Assembly (NCBI GenBank): GCA_038503075.1
Contig: JBCAML010000008.1
Coordinates: 186,001 to 250,000, forward strand
DNA from: Gyromitra esculenta
Taxonomy: Eukaryota; Ascomycota; Pezizomycetes; Pezizales; Discinaceae
Length of the DNA: 64,000 bases
Direction of reading: 5' to 3'
Below are positions 63,830 through 64,000 of the stretch, in pieces (positions within the stretch are counted from its first letter, which is position 1; every line of letters starts with the position of its first letter). Made by a program: the position numbers and the translations under genes. Under the pieces are notes generated by a model. The model was not told the origin of the DNA. It searched no databases and was given only the letters and a program-made list of their open reading frames with translations.

Positions 63830-64000
63830 TCTCAAGGGGCGAGGTTTATCTTCAAGCTCTCAGGTATCCCCCGAGATGAGCAGTGCTACTTGAAGGGAAA
63901 ACTAAGCGACGAGAGTGTTTACGGAATTCCACAGGCTCTACGAAGTGTTCAAGTATAGATGACTTGAGGACGGCGACAGCGTATGGTTATGAGGTATAAC
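63830..64000 (-). repeat. E3 5' LTR, truncated by window end
   Basis: First 171 bp in plus orientation, TCTCAAGGGGCGAGG onward, with hairpin sequence GCTCTCAGGTATCCCCCGAGA. Confidence 0.9.

Larger units (their letters stand above)
58409..64000 (-). mobile_element. E3: family B Ty3/gypsy element, right end beyond window
   Basis: 3' LTR 58409-58817, internal region 58818-63829, 5' LTR from 63830 off the edge. If its LTRs are equal in length about 240 bp are missing. It entered E5b protease (left flank CTCTC). Pol is open over 1209 codons with every domain; Gag has two stops. This is the best preserved copy in the window. Confidence 0.93.

Noticed and set aside
25637..64000. A CRISPR array or defence system in the repeat-rich half
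   Set aside because: The repeats are whole LTRs of about 410 or 729 bp with target duplications; no short regularly spaced repeats are present and the sequence is eukaryotic.

Overview
The window looks like a chromosome piece from a filamentous ascomycete fungus (Pezizomycotina). The evidence is short GT-AG introns of 53-146 nt, two LaeA-type methyltransferases, a fungal FAD amine oxidase, a ROG1-like lipase, a PP2A activator, and Ty3/gypsy chromoviruses of the Tf1/sushi kind. I cannot name the species.

Bases 1-25,640 are a gene-bearing part with long AT-rich spacers. From left to right: an F-box protein (minus, cut by the left edge); a four-exon FAD amine oxidase (3278-5372, plus); two convergent LaeA-like SAM methyltransferases with identical intron layout (10039-11229 plus, 12573-13683 minus); a doubtful basic protein near 15.9 kb; a five-exon ROG1/DUF676-type lipase (20596-22422, minus); a 151-bp TTAA-flanked inverted-repeat element in its upstream region; and a two-exon PTPA/RRD-type PP2A activator (23994-25213, plus). 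I see no retroelement fragment in this part.

Bases 25,637-64,000 are almost entirely nested LTR retrotransposons. Three LTR families occur: A (about 415 bp, ends TTTCACGG...CCGTGAGA in the sense direction), B (about 410 bp, ends TTTCATGG...CCTTGAGA) and C (729 bp, ordinary TG...CA). A host copy E0 (family A, minus, 25928-53186) was invaded by E1 (family A, 26587-38243, TSD CAGGT), which was itself invaded by E4 (family B, 30647-36431). E0 also took a 7.6-kb family C element (41399-49042) and several solo LTRs. To the right lie plus-strand family A remnants (E5a/E5b) around a single shared LTR, then E3 (family B, 58409 to the right edge) with an intact 1209-residue Pol.

Reading the copies side by side shows how these elements probably work. 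Gag and Pol of families A and B are in the -1 relation. They meet at a heptamer T_TTA_AAC touching the gag stop, followed after 6 nt by a stem-loop whose stem covaries between copies. The site after the 5' LTR is not a tRNA-type TGG site; it is complementary to a 9-nt LTR sequence about 50 nt below a TATA box, as in Tf1 self-priming. Just upstream of it, near the U5 end, lies a hairpin with a constant GGATA loop and covarying stems. Family C carries A-box and B-box-like (pol III, tRNA-like) sequence at the sense start of its LTR.
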